Below, piece after piece: positions 55,198 through 63,096 of a stretch of 64,000 nt of DNA. Each line of letters begins with the position of its first letter. The stretch's first letter is position 1. Source of the stretch: Cytophagaceae bacterium (GTDB lineage: Bacteria > Bacteroidota > Bacteroidia > Cytophagales > Spirosomataceae); assembly GCA_016722655.1 (NCBI GenBank), contig JADKIR010000005.1, positions 1,302,001 through 1,366,000 on the forward strand. The letters run 5' to 3'. The translations under genes and the position numbers were made by a program. The notes under the pieces are model-generated. The model ran no database searches and had not been told where the DNA came from. It was given only the letters and a program-made list of their open reading frames with translations.

Positions 55198-55740
55198 ATG
55201 AAAAAGAACATAGCTTTAACCCTTATTTTATTGAGTTTTCTGAGTGTTAATACCTTTGCTCAAATAGAAAAAAACTGGGCATTAGGATTAAAAGTAGGTG
55301 AACCTCTTGGTTTAAACATCAGGAAATATCTTCACTATGGAGAAAGAGCCTTTGATTTTAATGTTGGAACTTATGGTTTTTTGATTGGTAGCAATCGTAA
55401 CTACAAAAAAGATCCAAGATTTGATCAGGCAGGCATAAGTTTTCAAGGCTTGTATCACTATTATAAAAGCCTTGGAAAAGAAGGAAAATTTGGCGTTTAT
55501 TATGGTTATGGTGCCTTTTTTAATCTAAGAAATGAAATGTTTATTGAAAATAATATCCGAAACAACGATATAAATCAATTTTCAATAGGACCTGCTATCA
55601 ATGGCGGAATCGAAATGGATATTCCTGAAAACGACCTTACTGTGTTTCTTGATGCAGGTGGATTCATGGAATTAGCCCCCAAGCCACTTTTCCTTGCACC
55701 TGCATTAAACTTAGGTTTAAGAGTCAACCTTGTAAAATAA
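55198..55740 (+). CDS. Small outer-membrane beta-barrel protein
   Basis: 180 residues, signal peptide (LILLSFLSVNTFAQ). The mature part alternates hydrophobic/polar with many aromatic residues (GLYHYYKSLGKEGKFGVYYGYGAFF) and ends in LNLGLRVNLVK, as in short 8-stranded barrels of Bacteroidota. Function unknown. It lies 60 bases after the DUF3299 gene in the same direction. Confidence 0.7.
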   Translation: MKKNIALTLILLSFLSVNTFAQIEKNWALGLKVGEPLGLNIRKYLHYGERAFDFNVGTYGFLIGSNRNYKKDPRFDQAGISFQGLYHYYKSLGKEGKFGVYYGYGAFFNLRNEMFIENNIRNNDINQFSIGPAINGGIEMDIPENDLTVFLDAGGFMELAPKPLFLAPALNLGLRVNLVK

Positions 55741-55806
55741 TTTTCTCAAGCTTACAACCTTTTTATTCAGAACAGAGTCCTATTTATAGTACAAATCCCT
55801 TGTCCT

Positions 55807-56139
55807 ATGGAAACACTTTTACATTTGGTTGGAAATAAGAGCATCCGATATTCTTCTATTATTTTATTAAAAGCTGAGGTCAACTATTCACATCTTTTCC
55901 TGACTGACGGAAGAAAAATCACGATTTCAAAGACTTTAAAAGAACTTGAGAAGAAATTTTCAGGGTCAGGTTTTTTCAGGCCTCATAAGTCATTTTTGAT
56001 AAATATGGCTCATGTGGTTTCGTATTCACAACACGATGAACGAAAAATTCTAATGACCAACAATTACATCGCAGAAATCAGCAGACGAAAATTGCCGGTA
56101 TTTTTGGAAGAAAAATACACAAAAAAAGCCCTCTGCTGA
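55807..56139 (+). CDS. Orphan LytTR-type DNA-binding protein
   Basis: 110 residues consisting only of a LytTR domain: ILLKAEVNYSHLFLTDGRK, the SKTLKELEKKF segment and FFRPHKSFLINMAHVVSYSQ (the FxRxHKSxLIN signature). No receiver domain precedes it, although LytTR proteins are usually response regulators. It should bind DNA as a small transcription factor and might regulate adjacent genes. ATG 55807 follows a 66-base gap. It converges on gltA, with a hairpin between. Confidence 0.88.
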   Translation: METLLHLVGNKSIRYSSIILLKAEVNYSHLFLTDGRKITISKTLKELEKKFSGSGFFRPHKSFLINMAHVVSYSQHDERKILMTNNYIAEISRRKLPVFLEEKYTKKALC

Positions 56140-56151
56140 AAGCAGAAGGCT
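56127..56151. terminator. Terminator between the convergent LytTR and gltA genes
   Basis: AGCC-C-TCTGC and GCAGA-A-GGCT at 56127-56151 form a stem with one mismatch and a TGAAA loop. A T-run follows on the minus strand, making it the likely gltA terminator. It overlaps the last codons of the LytTR gene. Confidence 0.7.
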
Positions 56152-56171
56152 AAATATGAAATTACTTCGGA

Positions 56172-57455
56172 TTATCTTTTTGAAATTTCAACGAATTTTT
56201 TACCTACCGGTCCGGTATAAATCTGACGCGGACGACCGATGGCTTGTTTTTGTTCTTTCAATTCCATCCATTGAGCTATCCAACCCGGTAAACGACCAAT
56301 TGCAAACATCACTGTAAACATATTGGTAGGAATGCCCAAAGCTCTGTAAATGATACCCGAATAGAAGTCAACATTAGGGTACAATTTTCTTGAAACAAAA
56401 TAATCGTCTTTCAAAGTGGCTTCTTCTAGTCCTTTGGCTATTTCAAGAATCGGGTCATTGATTCCCAATTTCTCCAAAACCTCGTCTGCGGCTTTTTTGA
56501 TGATTTTTGCTCTTGGGTCAAAGTTTTTATATACTCTGTGTCCAAATCCAAACAAACGGAAACCCGAATTCTTATCTTTTGCTTTCTCAATGTATTTCTG
56601 TACATCGCCTCCGTCATTCATAATCTCTTCCAGCATCTCTAAAACTTCCTGATTGGCACCGCCATGCAATGGTCCCCACAAAGCAGAAATACCGGCAGAA
56701 ATACTTGAATACAAGTTGGCTTTTGAGGAACCTACTAATCTTACGGTTGAAGTAGAACAGTTTTGTTCGTGATCAGCATGTAAAATCAATAATTTATTCA
56801 ATGCACTGGCCACTACCGGATCAACTGTGTAATCCTCAACTGGCAATGCAAACATCATATTGAGGAAATTCTCACAATAGTCAAGTTTGTTTTTTGGGTA
56901 ATTAGGTGGATGACCCTGTGACTTTTTATAAGTCCAGGTAGCTAGAGTCGGGAATTTACCCAACAATCTCCTGATATGTAAATCAAGAGCCTCAGGTGAA
57001 AGATCTTTTGAAAGCTCAGGATAAAAACCTGCCATAGCAACCACCAATGATGACATTACACCCATTGGGTGAGCATTTACAGGGAAACCATCAAAAATCT
57101 TTCTCATGTCTTCATTTACAAGCGAACGATACTTTATTTCCTGAGTAAAATGTGCATACTGGTCAACAGTTGGCAATTCTCCATAAATTAAAAGATAGGC
57201 TACTTCTAAAAATTCTGCTTTTTCAGCCAAATCTTCAATATCATAACCTCTGTAATGCAAAATACCTTCTTCACCATCTAAAAATGTAATATCACTGGTG
57301 GTGGAGCCAGTGTTTTTAAAACCTTCATCTATTGTAATATAACCTGTCTTAGCCCTAAGGTTAGATATGTCAATAGCTTTTTCTTTTTCTGTGCCTTCGA
57401 TAACAGGGAATTCGTATTCTTTCCCTTCAATTATCATCTTTACCGACGTTTCCAT
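56172..57455 (-). CDS. gltA: Citrate synthase (type II-like, hexameric)
   Basis: It joins acetyl-CoA and oxaloacetate to citrate at the start of the TCA cycle. 427 residues as in E. coli GltA. Catalytic segments are intact: ILHADHEQNCSTSTVR (His), SALWGPLHGGANQEV (His), FGFGHRVYKNFDPRAK (His/Arg) and the catalytic Asp in PNVDFYSGIIYRALG. The N-terminal beta domain (FLDGEEGILHYRGYDIEDLA) is present. It starts at ATG 57455. No other TCA gene is adjacent. Confidence 0.97.
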   Translation of the reverse strand: METSVKMIIEGKEYEFPVIEGTEKEKAIDISNLRAKTGYITIDEGFKNTGSTTSDITFLDGEEGILHYRGYDIEDLAEKAEFLEVAYLLIYGELPTVDQYAHFTQEIKYRSLVNEDMRKIFDGFPVNAHPMGVMSSLVVAMAGFYPELSKDLSPEALDLHIRRLLGKFPTLATWTYKKSQGHPPNYPKNKLDYCENFLNMMFALPVEDYTVDPVVASALNKLLILHADHEQNCSTSTVRLVGSSKANLYSSISAGISALWGPLHGGANQEVLEMLEEIMNDGGDVQKYIEKAKDKNSGFRLFGFGHRVYKNFDPRAKIIKKAADEVLEKLGINDPILEIAKGLEEATLKDDYFVSRKLYPNVDFYSGIIYRALGIPTNMFTVMFAIGRLPGWIAQWMELKEQKQAIGRPRQIYTGPVGKKFVEISKR

Positions 57456-57873
57456 AAAATTATATTTTCTTACTATTAAGCTTTATTAGAATTTGAATAA
57501 CGTGCTAAGTTACTTAAAATAGTACAAATTACAAATTAATTAAAAAAATTTAAATTACAACAAAATAAGCAAATATGTTTTGGTAATGATTTAATTACAA
57601 CAGAATTAGTATTTTACTTAATATTTTTCATTTCTTGAATTAGTACTATTTCTTTTATTTTAATATTTTTTTAATTATTGAAAAAATCAAAATGAATCCA
57701 TAACGAATATATTCTATTTGGTTTTTGATATTTCTCAAAATAACTATATCAAAAAATAGTATTATTTTAAACAAAATTTCATCAGAAAAAATTTATGGAA
57801 TTACATATTTTTAAAAACAAAAAAGACCATTTCCCGAAAGAAACAGTCTCTTTTAAAATCTTAATATTTAATT
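57456..57873. other. A+T-rich intergenic region between rny and gltA
   Basis: 418 bases very rich in A and T. The only clear element is the terminator of rny at 57825-57850. I see no open frame, tRNA or riboswitch. The gltA promoter should be at the left side but has no full TAnnTTTG match; the nearest is TAATTTG with a one-base spacer. Confidence 0.5.
57825..57850 (-). terminator. Terminator after rny
   Basis: Minus strand: AGACTGTTTC and GGAAATGGTCT form a stem with one mismatch, followed by TTTTTTG. It is 24 bases past the rny stop. Confidence 0.8.
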
Positions 57874-59439
57874 TTATTTGGCGTAGTTAACAGCTCTCAT
57901 TTCTCTGATAACACATACCTTGATTTGACCCGGATACTGCATTTCTTTTTCTATCCGTTGCGAAATATTAAAAGACATCATGCCGGCATCATCGTCACTG
58001 ATATTTTCGGCATCAACGATTACTCTTAATTCTCTACCGGCCTGAATAGCGTAACATTTCTCAACACCCTTAAATGATAGTGCAAGGTCTTCCAGGTCAC
58101 GAAGGCGACGAGCGTAAGATTCCATCATTTCACGACGAGCCCCAGGCCTTGAGCCCGAAATGGCATCACATACCTGTATGATTGGAGATATGAGGCTGGT
58201 CATTTCGATTTCGTCATGGTGAGCTCCGATGGCGTTACAAACTTCAGGATTTTCCTTGTATTTTTTGGCCATTTCCATACCCAGTATCGCATGGGGTAAG
58301 TCTGACTCTTCCTGATTAACTTTACCTATATCGTGTAGTAAACCTGCCCTTTTTGCAAGTTTCACATTTAAGCCCATTTCAGCTGCCATAGTGGCACAAA
58401 GTTTTGCAACTTCTCTTGAGTGCTGCAAAAGGTTTTGGCCATAAGATGACCTGAACCTCATACGACCCACCATTCGAATTAATTCCGGATGCAAGCCGTG
58501 AATTCCCAAATCAATCACTGTTCGTTCGCCGATTTCAATGATTTCATTGTCTATATCTTTACGGGTTTTGTTGACAATTTCTTCAATACGAGCAGGGTGA
58601 ATACGTCCATCTTGTACCAATCGATGCATTGAAAGGCGTGCAACTTCTCTTCTTACCGGGTCAAAACTTGAAATTACGATGGCTTCAGGAGTGTCGTCAA
58701 CGATAACTTCCACACCGGTGGCGGCCTCCAATGCCCTGATATTTCTACCTTCCCGTCCGATGATTTTACCTTTGATTTCGTCACTTTCAATATTAAACAC
58801 CGAAACGCAGTTTTCGATTGCTTGCTCGGCAGCCGTCCTTTGAATGGTCTCAATAACTACTTTCTTAGCCTCTTTAGTAGCCGAAAGTTTTGCTTCTTCT
58901 ATTGACTGTTTGATAAAGCTTGATGCCTTAGCTTCTGCTTCCTGCTTAAGGGCATCAACCAATTGCTGTTTAGCTTGTTCGGCGGTAAGATTAGCAATTT
59001 TTTCCAATTGAGAAACCTGCTGCTGGTGCATTTTTTCGGCCTCTTCTCTTTTCTTATTGGCTAGCTCAATCTGTTCTGATAGCTTGGTGTTTTTTGCGGT
59101 AAGTTCGGTTTCCAGGCGTTTGGTTTGTTCCAATTGCTGAGTAACCTGCTGTTGCATTTGCCTTACTTTTTGCTCGTTCTGAATAATGGTATTCTTTTTT
59201 TGATTTGATTCGTCATCAAATTCAGATTTGAGTTTCAAAAAGTGTTCTTTAGCTTCCAACATTTTATCTTTCTTAATGTTTTCGGCGTTACTTTGAGCGA
59301 TTCTTAAAATCTCCTGTGCTTTTTTATTCCCTTCTTCTTCGTGATCGGCAAGGGCTTTTTTCATGATGCTTTTGCCCACAAAAAAACCTATGCCCGCTCC
59401 TAAAGCGAGTCCAATAATTAAAAATAGGTAAACTGACAT
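57874..59439 (-). CDS. rny: Ribonuclease Y
   Basis: A membrane-anchored endoribonuclease that starts mRNA decay. 521 residues: an N-terminal membrane helix (FLIIGLALGAGIGFFVG), a long coiled coil (about 35-200; EQVRQMQQQVTQQLEQT), a KH domain (GKIIGREGRNIRALEAATG), an HD domain (AGLLHDIGKVNQEESDLPHA, IGAHHDEIEM) and the C-terminal Rny region ending in CVIREMRAVNYAK. All motifs are complete. It lies 82 bases downstream of zapA, an order common in Bacteroidota. Confidence 0.97.
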   Translation of the reverse strand: MSVYLFLIIGLALGAGIGFFVGKSIMKKALADHEEEGNKKAQEILRIAQSNAENIKKDKMLEAKEHFLKLKSEFDDESNQKKNTIIQNEQKVRQMQQQVTQQLEQTKRLETELTAKNTKLSEQIELANKKREEAEKMHQQQVSQLEKIANLTAEQAKQQLVDALKQEAEAKASSFIKQSIEEAKLSATKEAKKVVIETIQRTAAEQAIENCVSVFNIESDEIKGKIIGREGRNIRALEAATGVEVIVDDTPEAIVISSFDPVRREVARLSMHRLVQDGRIHPARIEEIVNKTRKDIDNEIIEIGERTVIDLGIHGLHPELIRMVGRMRFRSSYGQNLLQHSREVAKLCATMAAEMGLNVKLAKRAGLLHDIGKVNQEESDLPHAILGMEMAKKYKENPEVCNAIGAHHDEIEMTSLISPIIQVCDAISGSRPGARREMMESYARRLRDLEDLALSFKGVEKCYAIQAGRELRVIVDAENISDDDAGMMSFNISQRIEKEMQYPGQIKVCVIREMRAVNYAK

Positions 59440-59521
59440 TTTACTAATATTTAGATACTTGAATCAATACCTGAAAACATTCAGATATAATATCAAGATA
59501 AAGGAGAAAAAAGAGCATGGG

Positions 59522-59809
59522 TCAATTTTCAAATCTGTTTTGGATATTTTCCAACCTACCTTGCACCTCATTTTTGAGACTTTGATAATTTTCGTTTATT
59601 TTCAAAGCATCAACCAATGCCTCCACTGCCAATACTGAAAGTATTTTGGCGGGATTGGCAAAAGCTGAGTGTTCGCGGGCAAGTGCGGCCAAGCGGCTAT
59701 TCAATATCTCATTTGCATCTCTAAAATAAGGCTCTTCATGCCTCGGCACCAAAAACGAAATCTGCTCTCCATTGAGTTTAATTAACACACGTGTTTTTTC
59801 AGATTCCAT
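59522..59809 (-). CDS. zapA: Cell division protein ZapA
   Basis: 95 residues in the ZapA pattern: an N-terminal beta-hairpin (VLIKLNGEQISFLVPRHEE), the PYFRDANEILNSRL helix and a C-terminal coiled coil (VEALVDALKINENYQSLKNE). ZapA bundles FtsZ filaments at the division ring. It lies between the coiled-coil gene (22 bases upstream) and rny. Confidence 0.85.
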   Translation of the reverse strand: MESEKTRVLIKLNGEQISFLVPRHEEPYFRDANEILNSRLAALAREHSAFANPAKILSVLAVEALVDALKINENYQSLKNEVQGRLENIQNRFEN

Positions 59810-59831
59810 TTTTATTTAAAGAAAGCAAATA

Positions 59832-60218
59832 TTATTCTTCTAATTGACTAATACAATCGTCTATTTCTTCTATCAACAACCCTATAATTTCTTTAAGATT
59901 TTGATGGGTTATTTCTTTATCTTCAATATCGGATACAATCTTAACAATTTTATTTCTAATTAGAAAGTTTTGAGGAATTATTCTGTTTTGATTTTCGATT
60001 TTTTCCTTTAATTCTTTGATTTCTTCTTTTAGAAACTGATTGCTTTTTTTAAGATTTTTTGCTTCGATAATAAGCTGTTCTTTTTCGTATTGCAATCCGA
60101 CAATCAGGCTTTTTTGACTCTTAATCTGAGAATTCAGGCTGTCAATTTTGCCCAGGATAGTTTCAAACCCTGAAAGCAAAAAGGCATTTTCTTTCTCAAA
60201 GTCGGAGTTTTCAGCCAT
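59832..60218 (-). CDS. Coiled-coil protein between pheT and zapA
   Basis: 128 residues with a long coiled coil (about 10-85) of heptads rich in Lys, Glu, Leu and Gln (LKEEIKELKEKIENQN). The C-terminal 40 residues are an acidic helix (KEIIGLLIEEIDDCISQLEE). No known domain is recognised. Its position immediately upstream of zapA, with 22 bases between, suggests a division-linked role, perhaps like ZapB, which is also a small coiled coil. It starts one base after the pheT stop, so it is translationally close to pheT. Confidence 0.72.
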   Translation of the reverse strand: MAENSDFEKENAFLLSGFETILGKIDSLNSQIKSQKSLIVGLQYEKEQLIIEAKNLKKSNQFLKEEIKELKEKIENQNRIIPQNFLIRNKIVKIVSDIEDKEITHQNLKEIIGLLIEEIDDCISQLEE

Positions 60219-60219
60219 A

Positions 60220-62640
60220 TTATTTTCTTATTATTGCACCTACCTCTTTCTCAAAAGCCTGCATCAATCTTTGCATACTTTTATCAATCTGCTGGTCATT
60301 TAAAGTCTTTTCAAGGTCTTGAAGAATAAAACTTACCGAATAAGACTTTTGACCGGTTTCGAGTTTGTCGCCTTTGTACACATCAAAAACATTTACTTGT
60401 TTCAATATTTTCCTTTCCGTATTAAATGCGGTTTTTTTGATTTGATCAAAAGAAATACCTTCACCAATTACCAATGAAAGGTCACGACGCACTTCAGGAT
60501 ATTTTGGAATTTCTACAAACTGATATTCGGCGCTATAAACTTTTTGCAAAAGATCCCAATCAAACTCAGCATAATAAACATTTTGTTTGATATCGGCAGT
60601 TTTTTTGACAGAACCTGCTACTTTACCTACAGTACAAAGCAATTTGGATCGGGTTGAAATCTCTAAACCATATTCAAAACGGGGATCAGAAGTCTCCGAT
60701 ACCTCGGTCTTGGTGACTTTTATGGCATCAAAAACCTGATGAATAGTCTGATAAATATCTTTAAAAGCTACTGGCTGGCTTTTTTGACTCCATGTTTCAG
60801 ACTGTACGTTTCCTGTAAGCCAAATTCCCAAAACACTATTTTCTTTTATTTTACTTACACCTTCCTGAGCAATTTTCCGATAGGTACGACCAAATTCGAA
60901 AAATTTCAAATCACGATTACGACGGTTAATATTGTAAACCAGGGCGTTGAGACCGGAGAAAATCAAAGTACTACGCATTTGAGATAGCTCTTCACTAAGT
61001 GGATTGAGCAATTTCACGATTTCTTCTTCTGAATGGGTACCGACATTTTCGGCGGGTCTTACGATGGACAATGATTGAATCTCGTTGAAACCGGTTGCAG
61101 CCAAAGCCATTGATAGATTAACTCTAAGACTTTCGGTATCTTTTTCGGGAAAATCAGAGATAAAATCAGAACTCAAATGGTCAGAAAGTTCGATATTATC
61201 GAAACCATATATCCTAAGGATTTCTTCAACTACATCGGCTTCACGGGTTACATCTACCCTGTAAGGAGGAACCGAAACTGTCAGATTTTCACCTTCCTGA
61301 TTTATAATCTCAATGTCCAGACTTTTCAAAATACCATCAATCAATTCATTTTCAAGGCTTTTCCCAATGAGTCTGTCGATATTTTTCTTCTTTAATAATA
61401 TTTCAAAATTCTGAATGGGTTCTGGATAAAAATCGATAAGATTTTGACTTAATTCCCCACCGGCAATTTCCAAAATCAATTTAGCTGCCAATTTTATGGC
61501 ATAAGCCGGCATGTTGGGGTCAGTTCCACGCTCATACCGGAACGAAGCATCGGTTTTTAGCCCATGAGCAGTAGCCGATTTTCTAACAACATCGGGGTTA
61601 AAATAAGCTACTTCAAGAAAAAGATTGGTAGTTTTCTCACTTACTCCTGTGCGATTTCCACCAAATACACCTGCAATTCCAACCGGACCTTCTCCGTCAG
61701 AGATTATCAGGTCGGCGGCATTTAGTTTTCTCTCAACACCATCGAGGGTAATAATTTTCGAATTTTCGCCGGCACGTTTTACATTAATCTCCCCTCCTTT
61801 TATTAAGTCAGCATCGTAAATATGCATCGGTTGACCCAAATAATGGCAAATGTAATTGCTGATATCGACGATATTATTGATGCTATTAAGCCCAATCGTG
61901 TTGAGAAATGACTTTAGCCATTGGGGAGAATCAGTAACCTTTATTTTATTGATTTCAAGAGCACAAAATCTTGGACATGCTGCAATATCTTCAACTTTAA
62001 GATTTATCTTACTTGCATCATTACCGGGATTAATATCGATTATAGAAGGTAATTTAAGTTCTCCGCCTATTGCTGCTTTTATATCACGTGCCACGCCCAG
62101 ATGAGATGCGGCATCTGCCCTGTTGGGAGTCAGACCAATCTCGATTTCATAGTCAGGTTCCAAGTTGAAATACTTAGCCGCAGGGGTACCATTTGGCAGA
62201 TCGGTATCTAAAACCATAATGCCCGCATGAGAATGACCCAGACCGATTTCGTCTTCGGCACAAAGCATCCCTTCTGATACCGCACCTCTGATTTTTGATT
62301 TTTTTATAGAGAATGGTTCTCCATCGGCAGGATAAAGTGTTGCACCCATAGTAGCTACCACAACTTTTTGGCCCGCGGCAACGTTGGGTGCCCCGCAAAC
62401 TATATCTAGTAATTCTCCTGTACCGGCATCAACCTTAGTAACACTTAATTTGTCTGCATCTGGATGTTTTGCACATTCCACAACGGTACCTATTACCAAA
62501 CCATCCAATCCACCTTTTACAGCATTCACCTTTTCTATTCCTTCCACCTCAAGGCCCGTGGAAGTAAGAATTACACCCAAATCTTCGGGGTTTTGGTTAA
62601 AATCAATAAGTGTTTTAAGGTGGTTATACGAAACTTTCAT
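60220..62640 (-). CDS. pheT: Phenylalanyl-tRNA synthetase beta subunit
   Basis: It forms the alpha2-beta2 synthetase with PheS for charging tRNA-Phe. From ATG 62640 it is 806 residues and begins MKVSYNHLKTLIDFNQNP; the extension to 62673 was dropped because it lacks the family N-terminus. Seen are an OB-type tRNA-binding domain (VECAKHPDADKLSVTKVDAG), B3/B4 editing core (GVARDIKAAIGG, LDGVERKLNAADLII, GIAGVFGG), B5 (DVTREADVVEEILRIYGFDNI) and the C-terminal ferredoxin-fold anticodon-binding domain (PKYPEVRRDLSLVIGE). pheS is not adjacent. Confidence 0.97.
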   Translation of the reverse strand: MKVSYNHLKTLIDFNQNPEDLGVILTSTGLEVEGIEKVNAVKGGLDGLVIGTVVECAKHPDADKLSVTKVDAGTGELLDIVCGAPNVAAGQKVVVATMGATLYPADGEPFSIKKSKIRGAVSEGMLCAEDEIGLGHSHAGIMVLDTDLPNGTPAAKYFNLEPDYEIEIGLTPNRADAASHLGVARDIKAAIGGELKLPSIIDINPGNDASKINLKVEDIAACPRFCALEINKIKVTDSPQWLKSFLNTIGLNSINNIVDISNYICHYLGQPMHIYDADLIKGGEINVKRAGENSKIITLDGVERKLNAADLIISDGEGPVGIAGVFGGNRTGVSEKTTNLFLEVAYFNPDVVRKSATAHGLKTDASFRYERGTDPNMPAYAIKLAAKLILEIAGGELSQNLIDFYPEPIQNFEILLKKKNIDRLIGKSLENELIDGILKSLDIEIINQEGENLTVSVPPYRVDVTREADVVEEILRIYGFDNIELSDHLSSDFISDFPEKDTESLRVNLSMALAATGFNEIQSLSIVRPAENVGTHSEEEIVKLLNPLSEELSQMRSTLIFSGLNALVYNINRRNRDLKFFEFGRTYRKIAQEGVSKIKENSVLGIWLTGNVQSETWSQKSQPVAFKDIYQTIHQVFDAIKVTKTEVSETSDPRFEYGLEISTRSKLLCTVGKVAGSVKKTADIKQNVYYAEFDWDLLQKVYSAEYQFVEIPKYPEVRRDLSLVIGEGISFDQIKKTAFNTERKILKQVNVFDVYKGDKLETGQKSYSVSFILQDLEKTLNDQQIDKSMQRLMQAFEKEVGAIIRK

Positions 62641-62764
62641 ATTATACTTTTCTTCAAATTCAATCATTTCCAAGCCTAAAAGCCTCCAAAATGATAAATA
62701 TTTGATGTGTTTTTTTGAAAAAAATTAAACTGATTGACCCGAAAAAGCATTTTCTGATCAGGTT

Positions 62765-62773
62765 GCAAAGATA
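62765..62773 (-). promoter_or_regulatory. -7 box for pheT
   Basis: The minus strand reads TATCTTTGC, identical to the box before proS. The leader to ATG 62640 would be about 120 bases, long enough for leader-RNA control, although I see no clear attenuator fold. Confidence 0.45.
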
Positions 62774-63030
62774 ACCAATTAAGATAAATTTTTTGCGGTG
62801 ATTTTGTGCTTATCTATTTAAATCATGTTAATAAATCAAACATTTTCGAAGTATTTGTAATGAAATGTGCTTTTAATTTTCAAAATTCTTTACTAATGTA
62901 TCCGTTGGGTAAGTAAAAATTGGAAATAAGTTGAATGGCATAAGATTGGCATATAAAAAGTAAAAACTGAATAAAATACAGGTTAAAACCTGAAAAGATA
63001 TTTTATTGTTAATTATGGGATAGCTTGTAA

Positions 63031-63054
63031 ATAGACGAACGATTGTTTGTCTAT
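63031..63054 (-). terminator. Probable terminator after the FAD/Fe-S oxidoreductase gene
   Basis: ATAGACGAAC at 63031-63040 pairs with GTTTGTCTAT at 63045-63054, with one G-T pair. It lies 42 bases past the oxidoreductase stop. The T-run is better on the plus strand (ATTTCTTTTT), so the direction is uncertain. Confidence 0.5.
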
Positions 63055-63096
63055 TTCTTTTTAACACAAAAAATCATTTTAAAAATAATCTTCGGA

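Larger units (their letters stand above)
62641..63096. other. Intergenic region upstream of pheT
   Basis: 456 bases. Near pheT lies a minus-strand -7 box at 62765-62773. Farther right are a perfect 14-base palindrome (CAGGTTAAAACCTG, 62979-62992) and a hairpin at 63031-63054. An open frame on the minus strand (62873-63067, 64 codons) has no recognisable domain and is not called. Confidence 0.5.

Noticed and set aside
59440..59521. 6S RNA gene next to zapA
   Set aside because: 6S RNA often lies near zapA in other bacteria, but the gap here is only 82 bases and lacks the needed length and fold.
62873..63067. 64-codon minus-strand open frame upstream of pheT
   Set aside because: It is A+T-rich hydrophobic sequence overlapping palindromes; no family and no promoter seen.
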